Shown: piece by piece, positions 10,754-20,700 of the stretch | How the letters are laid out: each line of letters begins with the position of its first letter | Numbering within the stretch: the first letter of the stretch is position 1 | Source of the DNA: Luffa acutangula | Lineage: Eukaryota; Streptophyta; Magnoliopsida; Cucurbitales; Cucurbitaceae | Direction of reading: 5' to 3' | Assembly: GCA_036850905.1 (NCBI GenBank) | Contig: CM072088.1 | Coordinates: 24,736,501-24,800,500, forward strand | DNA: 64,000 nucleotides | The notes under the pieces: generated by a model | The model's database searches: none | Told to the model about the DNA's origin: nothing | The model's input: only the letters and a program-made list of their open reading frames with translations | Translations under genes and position numbers: made by a program

Positions 10754-11308
10754 TGTTGATGGTCGATTTTGGCCAGAGGATCTCACCTGACCTTCACGTG
10801 TCACCAACGGTAAATTTGTAGATGAGGGGGGAAGATGTGGCCTGCAAGACAGTAAACCTGCACACCGGCGTGGTGCTCGCCACACCGGCTCCGATGCTTA
10901 AGTCAGCAAACAGAACGGTAGGGAGTGGAAAAGTAAGAGCAAGAGGAGAGAGTAGAGAGTATAGAATATAGTTTAGGGATAGAATTCGGGATCCCCTCTT
11001 CAGTGGCGAAGAGGGATATAAATACCTGCTCATCCTCCTAGGGTTTTTAGGGATTCGGAGGCGTTTTAGGTCAAACCAGGCGAAACCGAGGCGGCCAAAG
11101 GCGGTGGGGACCAAACGGCATCGAACGGACTCGGCCCGCGCAACCGGGCCGAATGGTCGGCCTCGGCCTTTTGCCGAGGCCGACCATATGGGGCGGGCCA
11201 TGTTGGCCCGACTCTTTGGCCCGGTCTTCCTCTGGGTCGGTCTTTTTGTCCTACCTCTGCCCGTTTGTCCTCGTCAGCTCCTTGTGTGGTCCAAAATCAC
11301 CTATAACA
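10754..11308 (-). mobile_element. 5' LTR of the Tat-type element
   Basis: It runs from TGTTGATGGTCG to ...CACCTATAACA on the plus strand (555 bp). It matches 6058-6644 and is followed internally by the primer-binding site. Confidence 0.8.
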
Positions 11309-12439
11309 GGTTTGCTGACATGGCACTTATTTTTTTATTAAAAAATATTTATTTTTAATTTTAAAATAAAATAATAATAAATTAATTTTAAAAATATTTT
11401 CTTTTTAATTTTCATTTTTCCTCTCAATTTTCCCACTCTTTTCTTCTTCTTCTTCCTCTGTACAACCCCACCATCTTCTTTTTACTCAACCATCACCACC
11501 ACCATACGTTGACGTCGCTCGCCGCCGGCCGCAGTCCGACGACTCTTTTTTTTTTCCTCTTTCTTCTTCTTCTTCACTTCTTCTTCTTTCAATGGATTTC
11601 TAGGACCAACTTTTTCAATCTCCGGCGAAAACCTCCTTCTCTCTCCGCCAATCTCTGTCTCCGACGGTCGATCCACGGTACGTCCTCGCCGACACCGTCA
11701 AATTTGAAAATCCCTCGCCGCCGCTCGCGAGTTCGCCGTCAGATCTGAAGCTCGTGGCTGCCAGCGTGGAACAAAGGGGAATGAAGCTCGTGGTTGCCGG
11801 CGTGGAACTCAACAGCTCACAAGAACGCCCACGCCGAGAACGCCGTCAGATCTGAAAATTCCTCGCCGTCGCTCGCGAGTTCGTCGTCAGATTTGAAGCT
11901 CGGGCCGCCAGCGTAGAACGAAGGGGAACAAAGCTCGTGGCCGTTGGTGTGAAACTGAACAGATCTGAAGCTCGAGGGGTTGTTCCAGCCGGATCTGAAG
12001 CTCGCGAGTTTGGTTGAAGATTGGTTGGAGTTTTTCTCTTTTTGGTTGGAGTTTTATGAGCTTCGTTCTCGTCCGGCATGAAAGAAACAGGGAGTTTGGT
12101 TGGAGTTCTTCTCTTTTTGTTCTGTTGGTTGAAGATTTTGTCTCTTGATTGTGTGTTTGTCATTTTTTTTGAAGGAGAAGAAAAAAAGGGAGAAGGGAAA
12201 AAAAAAAAGTCACCGGCGAACGGTGGTCGTCGGCCATGGAAGGGAGGTCTTGATTGTTGAAGAAGAAGAAATAGTAGAAGGAGGAAGAGGAAGAAGAAGA
12301 AGAAGGTGGGAGAGATGAATAAAGAGAGATAAAATAAATTAAAAATAATAATTTTTTTATTATTTTAATATATTTTTTATTTTAAAAAATTAAAATGTAA
12401 TTTTTTTAATTAAAATAATAGTGTCACGTCAGCAGCCAG
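11309..12439. other. Right interior of the Mutator-like element, with GC-rich segment
   Basis: AT-rich ends flank a pyrimidine-rich and CpG-rich core (about 11430-12250). A stretch built on CGCTCGCGAGTTCG and 'cgtcagatctgaagctcg' appears twice (about 11716-11754 and 11864-11904). Only short frames occur and none matches a known domain. Such GC-rich interiors can be captured gene fragments, but I cannot name a source. Confidence 0.45.
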
Positions 12440-12580
12440 TTAGATTTAACGGCAAAATGGATGGCAGAGACTAAATTGCTTCTTATCTCAAACCTTAGGG
12501 ACTAAATTGTTGAGTTTGAAAACTCAGGGACCAAAATGAAACTTAACCCAAACCTCAGGGACCAAAAGTGTATTTTTCCC
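12440..12580 (-). repeat. Right terminal inverted repeat region of the Mutator-like element
   Basis: Read on the minus strand it starts GGGAAAAATACACTTTTGGT and carries repeated 'aatttagtccct' units, ending near TTTGCCGTTAAAT. The outer 20 or more bases match the left end exactly. Confidence 0.7.
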
Positions 12581-13325
12581 TTAATTAAATATGAGATATT
12601 TAATTTAGAAATTAATTAATTTATTAATTTAATTTAATGTGATTTAGTTCAATTAATTGAATTAATACTATATATTACAATGAGATATGTTCCATAGAAT
12701 ACGATTCTTATGAAATTAATTATATTTAATTATTAAATTAAATAAATCTAATTTATTTGATTTATTATTAATTAAATTAAAAAAAATAATAACTTAATTA
12801 ATATTAATTTAAATTAAAAATTTGTTTTAATTTAAATATAATTAAATTAATATTATCATTCTCTGCGTTTCTGTAGGAAGTGGTAACATGTGAGGGTCCC
12901 TCCTCTCTTTGAACAAAACACAGAGAGAAGAGTTATTGCAATGAACTAGTATCTCAGAAGAACTCTCCCTGACAAAATCTCTCTAAAGAAATACAAACCA
13001 TTTCTTTGTGATTTTTTCTTTCCTAGCATTCAAGATTTTGGTTCCCACAAACCAAATCTCAAATCACTCAGAGGATAGAAGAGGTTCATTACTAGTGGTG
13101 TCTTGGTGATTTTTGTTCACAAATTGTTGTTGTGTTTGTGATCATTGCAAAGGGAGAAGAAGAAATTTTGCTGTAAATCGATCTACACATGTAAGTTTCT
13201 TAAATCCCTAATAGCATGTTTAGCCTAAATTTAAAGAATAGTTTATGTAAAGTATCTGTAAAACACAGTGTACTGGTTTCTTAAAAAACTATTGTATCAC
13301 ACGCTATCACATGCGCTTCCGCTGG

Positions 13326-13611
13326 AGATTCAATCTCTTCAATATGGATAAAGTTGATACATGCTACTATATGGAGAATATCTAAATAACGTTGGTTTTG
13401 AGAAGTAAGCTCGTGCACATTCTAGGAAAAAGAGATATAAAATGAAAACGTTAATATGTAATTATATATTCAAATTGAACTAAATTTTATGTGATAGTAT
13501 TGATAGACGATATAATTCTATCAGTGATAATCGCTGATATCACTATCACTAACAGTCACTGATAGACTTCTATCAATGACTATCACTAATAGTCATTGAT
13601 AGGCTGCTATC
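13326..13611. repeat. Short palindromic repeat TATCAGTGATAG-type
   Basis: From about 13495 the motif CTATCAGTGATA and its complement alternate (for example 'cactatcactaacagtcact', 'gatagacttctatcaatgac'), forming overlapping inverted repeats. No gene is visible. It resembles subterminal repeats of DNA transposons, but no ends are seen. Confidence 0.5.
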
Positions 13612-14945
13612 AGTGATAGCATGTTTTATGGGCTTTTTATTCATTTATATGGGTTGGTTATTCATAGCGAGCATAGCTAGCTAGTTTTCCCTAATTAATT
13701 TAACTAGTCTTTTATAATTTATTTGGCCAAAATTATGCATTTATGTGTTGTATTTGTAGGAAATATAGTTTTGATCCAATTGGACGTTCGGGATGCGGAA
13801 AGAAGCCGAAGAATGGAAAAAAATCAAAGTTGGAAGATTGAAGATAGGCCCATCCACAGATCGGCGTTGAGACGCTACTTTTTGGGCATTTCGACGCTGA
13901 CATTCTATATTTGGAGTTTTCAATCTTAAAAAAAAAAATCATAGCGTCGCGACGCTCTCGGTCGAATATCCTAGAATCTGAAAAATCACGGTAGCGTCGC
14001 GACGCTACCCCCACAGCGTCGCGACGCTATGACCAAAATTTTCCCTATTTATATTTTGTGATTAGGGTTGATTGGGGGACTTCTCTTGGACGATTGGGAG
14101 CCGTAAAACAGAGAAAAAAAGGGCTTTTGAAGCTGAAAGAAGTGGAGGAAAAGCGGGAATCAAACCATTGTTCATGGGGATCGTAACGGGGACGTGCGGT
14201 CTCGGCCTATCTAGCGTTTAATTCTCTTTACCCTTTGCTTTTGTAGTTTTTATGGCTTGTTTAGACTTAGTTTATATTGTAATTTGGATTATGTGTAGCT
14301 AAGTTTAATTCTTAGGGATTGATGTAGTCGTTGGGCTCTTTATGGATTGATTTTATGGTTTTATGTTATTTATTTCATTTATGCATAATGTATGTTTAAT
14401 GCTTTCAATTTACCGGCCATGAATTGAATGGTGATTGTGATTAAATCTAACTCGGGAGAGAGGATTTAGCTTAGAACTCATTATGCATAACTAGGATTTT
14501 GCTAGAAATCGGGAGATAATAGTTAATTCTAGAAATCGTTAAAAAGGTTAACCTTAATGCCTTATATGTTTAATGAATTTAGATAGGGATATCGGGTTCA
14601 TTGCATGATGGAGAATCACGTATGCTCGGGAGAGATATGTGTGATTTTAGTTTCCCAAGATTTATGAATCATAGCATGTCATTAATCCATGAATTAATCC
14701 ATAATTTCAATTGGTGAAATCAACTCCCTAAGATCGTTGTCTCCATTAGATTGTCGTACTTTTCATTGTTTTGTGTTTGATTTACATTCATTCTCACTTT
14801 GATTGGTTCCCTAAATAAAATTGGACAAGAGTATTTCCGGTAATAAAAATTGATTAGAAATCCAATCTAGAGGACGACATTCGAATATTACATTCACTAT
14901 ATTATTACTTGACCCGTGCGCTTGCGGTAGGAAAATTCCACATCA
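13612..14945 (+). mobile_element. LTR of family E (Athila/Tat-like)
   Basis: It begins near TGATAGCATGTTTTATGGG and ends near GGAAAATTCCACATCA. The tail ATTACTTGACCCGTGCGCTT then GCGGTAGG at about 14899-14931 is the same type as in families C and D. A TATTTATA box lies at 14046-14053, preceded by three perfect AGCGTCGCGACGCT palindromes. No internal coding sequence is attached, so it is a solo LTR or fragment. The left boundary is approximate. Confidence 0.55.
13862..14028 (+). promoter_or_regulatory. Palindrome cluster with three perfect AGCGTCGCGACGCT sites
   Basis: Perfect copies lie at 13943-13956, 13993-14006 and 14015-14028, with looser versions at 13862 and 13888, all upstream of TATTTATA at 14046. 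Confidence 0.55.
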
Positions 14946-15160
14946 GTTATTAGGTTTTGCTACATTTGGAAATAGATTTAGATTTTGCTATATTTACAAT
15001 TATTTTGACCTATTTTGCTATATGTGCATGTGCCCCTAAAAAGGATGGAAAACAACCCACGAGCACAATTTCTGACAATATAAAATCATTTTTACAATTT
15101 CAATGATGTTATATGAAGGTCGTACTTTTTTTCTAACCATAGATTGAACTTTTGTCTATC
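14946..15160. other. AT-rich spacer with 'ttttgctatattt' repeats
   Basis: Variants of 'attttgctatatttac' recur three times. No gene is visible. Confidence 0.4.
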
Positions 15161-15596
15161 TTAGATGTAACGACCCTACTTTTCATGCCTAGATCCTAAG
15201 GTCGTTACTACATGCATTTCATTCTACTTCTAAAAACAGCGGAAAATTTCCATATAAAGAACCCGTACTTAAAAATTTGCGAAACATTTCAATATGGGAT
15301 CCCAGTTTAAAACAGAACAAACAAAACCTTAGTAAATCAAACAAACTTAAAGCGGAATAAAACATAAATCATTCAATACAAGTTCAAGGAGAATTTCAAA
15401 ACGTAAAAATGCGGAAGACTATCCTAAAGGAGATCCATGGCTCAGCAGCTCTCCGTCACGCGTGCTGTACACCTTTACCTCTACCTGCAGTTGTATGTAA
15501 GGGAAAAGAATGAGTATTTAAGAAAATACTCAGTAAGTAGCAAACAAGGCTTTAACATTTTATTCGAGTTAAGGGCCTTAGGGTTAGGTCATCTCA

Positions 15597-15665
15597 TTTC
15601 ATTTCATTTCATTACATCTCATTTCATTTCATTTCATTACATCTCATTTCATTTCATTTCATTCA
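15597..15665. repeat. CATTT/CATCTC minisatellite in the 3' LTR
   Basis: CATTT units are grouped in blocks ending CATTACATCT. This copy has one more block than the 5' LTR. Confidence 0.8.
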
Positions 15666-17189
15666 TTTGTAGTTCGGGTCTCGTGTTCAATTAGTACACA
15701 TTTATATAAATATAAGTTTGCCAACTCACTGATGGTGCACAAGTGGGAGTTTTGGGAGGTCTCTACTCCTACTGATGGTAGATGGCACCCAGTCAGTGGA
15801 GCTAAGTCTCATCCCTCAAGGCACTAATAGGCGCATAGCGCTCTAAGCTACCATTTCACTGGTGGAGCGTTCATGGGTTTAAGTCAGGAATTTACTTCCA
15901 CAGTTAGTAAATGGCACCTAGACTGCGAAGCCGAGTCCCGCCCATTAAGCCCCTCATTTCAGTCTATTACATCTCAGTCCTAGGTGTTTAATTGACACGA
16001 CCCTTGTCTAAGGCACTAACCTATCCCCTTCTCTTTCCTAATCCTTTCCCTCAAAGTATATATGATTCCTAAGCCGTCATGAGGCTACAGAAAATTCGGC
16101 AGCATAACGACGTACGCAGAGGGAACCCAAAATTTTTCCTTGCACCTGAACATAAGAATAAACACTCCTATAACCATAACGAGCCAGACCTCGCATGCAC
16201 AAACCATTCACAACTCCAACAACCTCAAGAACAAGAACGAAGGCGGCAACAACACTCCCAACAGAGATAAAACACAACTCCTTGTCGTTCACTAACAATA
16301 CCAGACAACACACAATGTACAACAGACCAACACTTTCCACCCATTACATAGCATAAGCACACAACATCCATATTCCCGAAGGCAACCGTATACATAACAC
16401 TTTAACCTCCATCCAAATATTTAATATACATGCTAGGAGCAATCAGTCATCTCAATGCATAAACATTTCAGGCTAAAGCAACTCAGGTATTAAAACCAAC
16501 TCATGCTATTATAAGTCAAACCCAGCTTAAATGAGTTTTCGAACACATAATTTATTCCAAAGGAGCTACTTACGTGCAAGCGAACTTTATAAACTACAAC
16601 TAACCAAAACATGCTTAACCATTTTCATGCTTCCAAGAAAAAAAAGAACCAACCATGTTTGGTTAAATCCATGACAACACTTAGAACTTTAATCCAATTG
16701 GCTACTTACTTTAGTGAAGAAGGTATTGGATCAACCTTCAACAAATTTCTTAACTCCAAGGCTCTTTAGCAAACCAAAACAGAAGCACCGCTTGCTGTCC
16801 AAGCTCTCACATCCACCTAATTCCAACAATTTAATTCAACAAACGCAATGGGCATATTAAATTCAATAGCCAAAATCAATAGGTACTCCCTTAACACAAT
16901 TAAATCATTCAAAACTTAACTTAGTTCACTTACCCAAAGTCGGAAACTCACCTAAAACAGAAACACTACTTGCTGTCCAACTTCCAAGTTTCGCTCCGAT
17001 TCGACAACTCGGCCTCCAAACGCTACGGCACCTTAGATTAAGATCCAACGTTAATGGGTATTTCACTAAGGCATAAAAATCCAATAAGCTATGACTTACA
17101 ACTCCCTTACCTCAAATAGTTCTTTAGAACAAAGCTGAAACTTTGAATGGCGGCGGCGAACAAATCTGAAAAACGAACGAGCCCGAAGA

Positions 17190-17540
17190 CGCTAGTGGCG
17201 GCGGCGGCTCGCGGCGGTGGAGTGCGGCGGCGTGGGTGCGGCTTGACGTGCAGATGGAGAGAGAGAGACTGCGAGGGAGAGAGAGAGCCGAGCGAGACGG
17301 GTTAGAGAGAGAGAGAGAGAGAAACGCAAGAGAGAGAGAGAGAGAGAGAGAGTACCGGCGACGGCGGCACGGAGGCGCGACGGCGCGAGCTGCGGTGGAG
17401 GCGGCGGCGGCGGCGTCGACTTGTGGCGGCTGAGAGGGAGCGATCGTGAGAGAGTGATCGTGAGAGGGAGAGAGAGGGATTGCCGAGAGAGAGAGAGATG
17501 GAGTAGAGAGAGAGTGATCGTGAGAGGGAGAGAGAGTTGA
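17190..17540. repeat. GA-rich and CGG-rich stretch in the LTR U3
   Basis: Runs of GAGAGA alternate with GGCGGCGG blocks, about 130-480 bp from the LTR sense start. On the sense (minus) strand this is CT-rich and CCG-rich, like plant gene leader sequences. The other LTR carries the same stretch at about 24530-24880 with shorter GA runs. Confidence 0.75.
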
Positions 17541-17672
17541 GATTTTTTTAAATTTTTTTTTTTTTTAAACGGTCCACTGACCGTATTTGGGGGGAAAGTT
17601 TCCCCCCACTTTCTCTCTTTCTTACTCTGACCGAGCCCCTCTTTTCCTTTTTTTTTTTTATTGGCTGTTACA

Positions 17673-17695
17673 TCATACTAACCTTAAAAGAACTT
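17673..17695 (-). promoter_or_regulatory. Polypurine tract region of the Tekay/Del element
   Basis: On the minus strand GTTCTTTTAAGGTTAGTATG lies just before the 3' LTR, following the family's usual CGAGGACGAAAGTT. The expected G-rich run is missing, so the tract looks degenerate. Confidence 0.45.
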
Positions 17696-17711
17696 TCGTC
17701 CTCGAAAGTTG

Positions 17712-20700
17712 CTAGTACTGGAACAACTCCGGATACTTGTCCATCATTTCGTCTTCTCTCTCCCACGTTGCCTCTTCGGACAAATGGTTTCGCCAAAGGA
17801 CCTTCACGAGGGCTATCTCGCGATTGCGAAGGACCTTCACCTCTCTGTCAAGAATTAGCACAGGTTCCTCCTCATAAGTCAAGTTCTCGCTGAGTTGTAA
17901 GGGTTCAAAGTCCACTCTGTGGGTTGGATTTGTCAAATACTTTCGCAGCATGGAGACATGAAAAACATTGTGTACCGCCGAAAGAGAAGGCGGCAAAGCT
18001 AAACGGTAGGCTACCGGACCAATCCGTTCCAAGATCTCAAACGGGCCGATGAAACGTGGACTGAGCTTGCCTTTTCTTCCAAACCTCAATACTCCTTTCA
18101 TTGGAGCTACCTTCAAGAAAACATGATCACCTTCGTCGAACTCTAAATCCCTTCTCCTTGTATCAGCATAACTCTTCTGTCGGCTCTGAGCCGTTAACAT
18201 CCTCGATCTGATTGTGCGAATAGCCTCACTGGAGGCTTGAATCAATTCAGGTCCCAACAACTGACGTTCTCCGACCTCATCCCAATAAACAGGGGACCTG
18301 CATCTCTTCCCATAGAGGGCCTCAAACGGTGACATACCGATGGTTGCTTGATAACTATTGTTATAAGCAAATTCCATTAAGTGCAGGTGCGCATCCCAAC
18401 TACCTGAGAAATCCAAGACACATGCTCGCAACATATCCTCTAGAGTTTGGTTCAATCGCTCAGTTTGACCATCTGTCTGAGGGTGGAAAGCTGTACTGAA
18501 ACGTAACTGAGTACCCAAGGCTCTTTGCAGACTCCTCCAGAAGTTAGACGTGAACCGAGGGTCTCTATCTGACACGATTGATACCGGCACACCATGAAGC
18601 TTGACTATCTCTGTCATATATAACTGTGCCCACTTTTCAACAGTGTAAGTGGGCTTCCTAGGGAGAAAATGTGCTGACTTAGTGAGTCTGTCGATAATGA
18701 CCCAAATCACGGTGTAACCCTTGGCCGTTCTAGGCAATCCTGTGATGAAGTCCATAGATATATGCTCCCACTTCCATTCTGGGACACTCAGCGGCTACAA
18801 CAAGCCTGCTGGTTTCTGTCTCGGGGCTTTCACCTGTTGGCAAACAAGGCATTTACTGACAAAATCCGCTATCTCTCTTTTCATGCCCTGCCACCAGTAA
18901 TACTGTTTCAAATCATGGTACATCTTCGTACTTCCTGGATGGATTGAAAAAGGTGAACTATGTGCCTCAGCTAATAATTCTTGTTTGAGTTCGGCATTCT
19001 CAGGTACGCATAAGCGACCCTGGTAACACAAGCCGAGGTCTGAAGATAAGGAGAACTCGCTCACCTGCCCCGCCTCTACTTGACTGCGTTTAATAACAAG
19101 ATCAGGGTCATTTGGTTGTTCATCTATGATCCTCTGTCTCAAGCTCGACTTAACTGTCAACTGAGCTAGGCGTGCTGTAACTTCGCCCACTGCAATCATA
19201 ATCTCTGCACGTTCCAAGTCATCCAATATATGAGCCTGAGTAGTAATCATAGCAGACGCATGAGCGGTCTTCCTACTGAGGGCATCTGCAACCACATTTG
19301 CCTTGCCCGGGTGGTACTGGATGTCACAATCATAATCTTTTACCAACTCTAACCATCTCCGCTGCCTCATATTCAACTCTTTCTGGGTGAAGAGATATTT
19401 CAGACTTTTGTGGTCCGTGAAGATTTGGATTTTCTCTCCATATAAATAATGTCTCCAAATCTTCAAGGCAAAAACCACTGCTGCCAATTCTAAGTCATGA
19501 GTTGGGTAGTTCTTCTCATAATCTTTCAGCTGACGAGACGCATAAGCAATGACCTTACCATGCTGCATCAACACACAACCCAGTCCCTTCTTTGAAGCAT
19601 CACTGTAAATAACAAATTCTCCTGAACCATCAGGTACTGTAAGTACTGGTGCTGACACTAGTCTCTGCTTAAGCTCTTGGAAGCTTGCCTCACAAGCTTC
19701 ATTCCACGCGAAGGGAATACCCTTTCGAGTCAACTGAGTTAGAGGTGCGGCTATACTGGAAAAACCCTGCACAAAACGACGATAATAGCCTGCTAACCCC
19801 AAGAAACTCCGAATCTCGCTGACTGAAGTAGGTCGAGACCAATTGGTCACTGCCTCTATTTTGGATGGATCTACTGTGACACCTTCCTTCGACACCACAT
19901 GCCCTAAGAAGGAAACTCGTTGTAACCAAAACTCACATTTAGAGAATTTGGCATACAACTTGTTCGTTCTTAAGGTAATTAAAGCTCTCCTGAGATGATC
20001 CTCATGTTCCTCTTCTGTCTTGGAGTAGATAAGAATGTCGTCGATAAAAACAATCACGAATGAATCTAGGAATTCCTTGAATACCCTGTTCATCAATTCC
20101 ATGAAAACTGCGGGAGCATTAGTAAGCCCAAAGGACATCACAGTGAATTCGTAATGCCCATACCTGGTTCGGAAAGCTGTCTTGGGTACATCGTCCTCTC
20201 TAATCCTCAACTGATGATAACCTGACCGTAGATCTATTTTAGAGAATACTGCTGCACCTTGAAGCTGATCAAAAAGATCATCAATCCTGGGCAGAGGATA
20301 TCTGTTCTTTATTGTTACCTTGTTCAGCTCCCGGTAGTCGATGCACAAACGCATTGTCCCATCCTTCTTTTTCACGAATAAAACTGGAGCACCCCACGGC
20401 GAAACGCTGGGGCGTATATAACCTTTGTCCAACAGCTCCTGAATCTGGACCTTAAGCTCTTTCAATTCCGCTGGAGCCATCCTGTATGGGGCTTTAGAAA
20501 TCGGATTAGTACCTGGCTCAAGCTCAATGCAGAAGTCAACCTCCCGTGCTGGTGGTAGTCCTGTCAGATCTTCAGGGAACACATCTGTGAACTCCCTTAC
20601 TACCGGAATTGAGGTCATTGATGCCTCGGTTTTCCTTGTGTCAACCACGCTAGCCAATAAGCCCCAGGCTCCTTGGCTAATCAATTTTCTCGCTTTTATT

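Larger units (their letters stand above)
6058..11308 (-). mobile_element. Non-autonomous Tat-type Ty3/gypsy element (gag and protease only)
   Basis: Read on the minus strand: 5' LTR (11308-10754), primer-binding site, gag (10700-9050), protease (about 8975-8329), a 108-bp tandem array (8135-7320), a non-coding stretch, a polypurine tract and the 3' LTR (6644-6058). No reverse transcriptase, RNase H or integrase motif is found, so replication would need enzymes from another element. Both LTRs run TGTTATAGG...ATCA(A)CA on the minus strand. It lies inside a Mutator-like element next to a second array and an inverted LTR stub. Flanking bases do not match, so the ends have been rearranged. Confidence 0.75.
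4934..12580. mobile_element. Mutator-like transposon (outer element) with nested retroelement
   Basis: The ends are inverted repeats beginning GGGAAAAATACACTTTTGGT at 4934 and its complement ending at 12580. They are flanked by an exact 9-bp direct repeat TTAATTAAA at 4925-4933 and 12581-12589. A 9-bp duplication is the hallmark of Mutator-like elements. The flanks are continuous family G sequence, so the insertion is well defined. No transposase is recognisable inside. Most of the 7.6 kb is a Tat-type retroelement plus tandem arrays, and 11309-12439 is the element's own right interior. Without a transposase the class rests on the 9-bp duplication. Confidence 0.65.
1066..13325 (+). mobile_element. 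Family G dispersed element, split by nested insertions
   Basis: Pieces of one repeat lie at 1066-1877, 4415-4933 and 12581-13325, about 2.1 kb once the insertions between them are ignored. It begins TGTTGGGCTTTATGCCCTA and ends near ATGCGCTTCCGCTGG. Other copies are at 50403-50909 (same strand, 5' part only), 25145-26073 and 30788-32290 (opposite strand). Shared landmarks are a 'tcctaagcaatgagtttgca'-like stretch, 'ttaacgaatgttg' and a GCTTCCGC end. No open reading frame is supported. The TG start suggests an LTR or non-autonomous LTR element, but I cannot find its partner, so the class is inferred. Confidence 0.5.
15166..17672 (-). mobile_element. 3' LTR of the Tekay/Del element
   Basis: 2507 bp on the plus strand from TGTAACGACCC to GGCTGTTACA. 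It carries a CATTT minisatellite near 15597-15665 and a GA/CGG-rich stretch at 17190-17540. Differences from the other LTR are mainly in those simple repeats. Confidence 0.9.

Noticed and set aside
15437..15694. Frames starting MAQQLSVTRAVH at 15437 and 22805
   Set aside because: Identical because they lie in the two LTRs of one element; one runs into a CATTT minisatellite.
17236..17433. Arg/Glu-rich frames at 17236 and 24580
   Set aside because: Low-complexity GA and CGG repeats in the LTRs.
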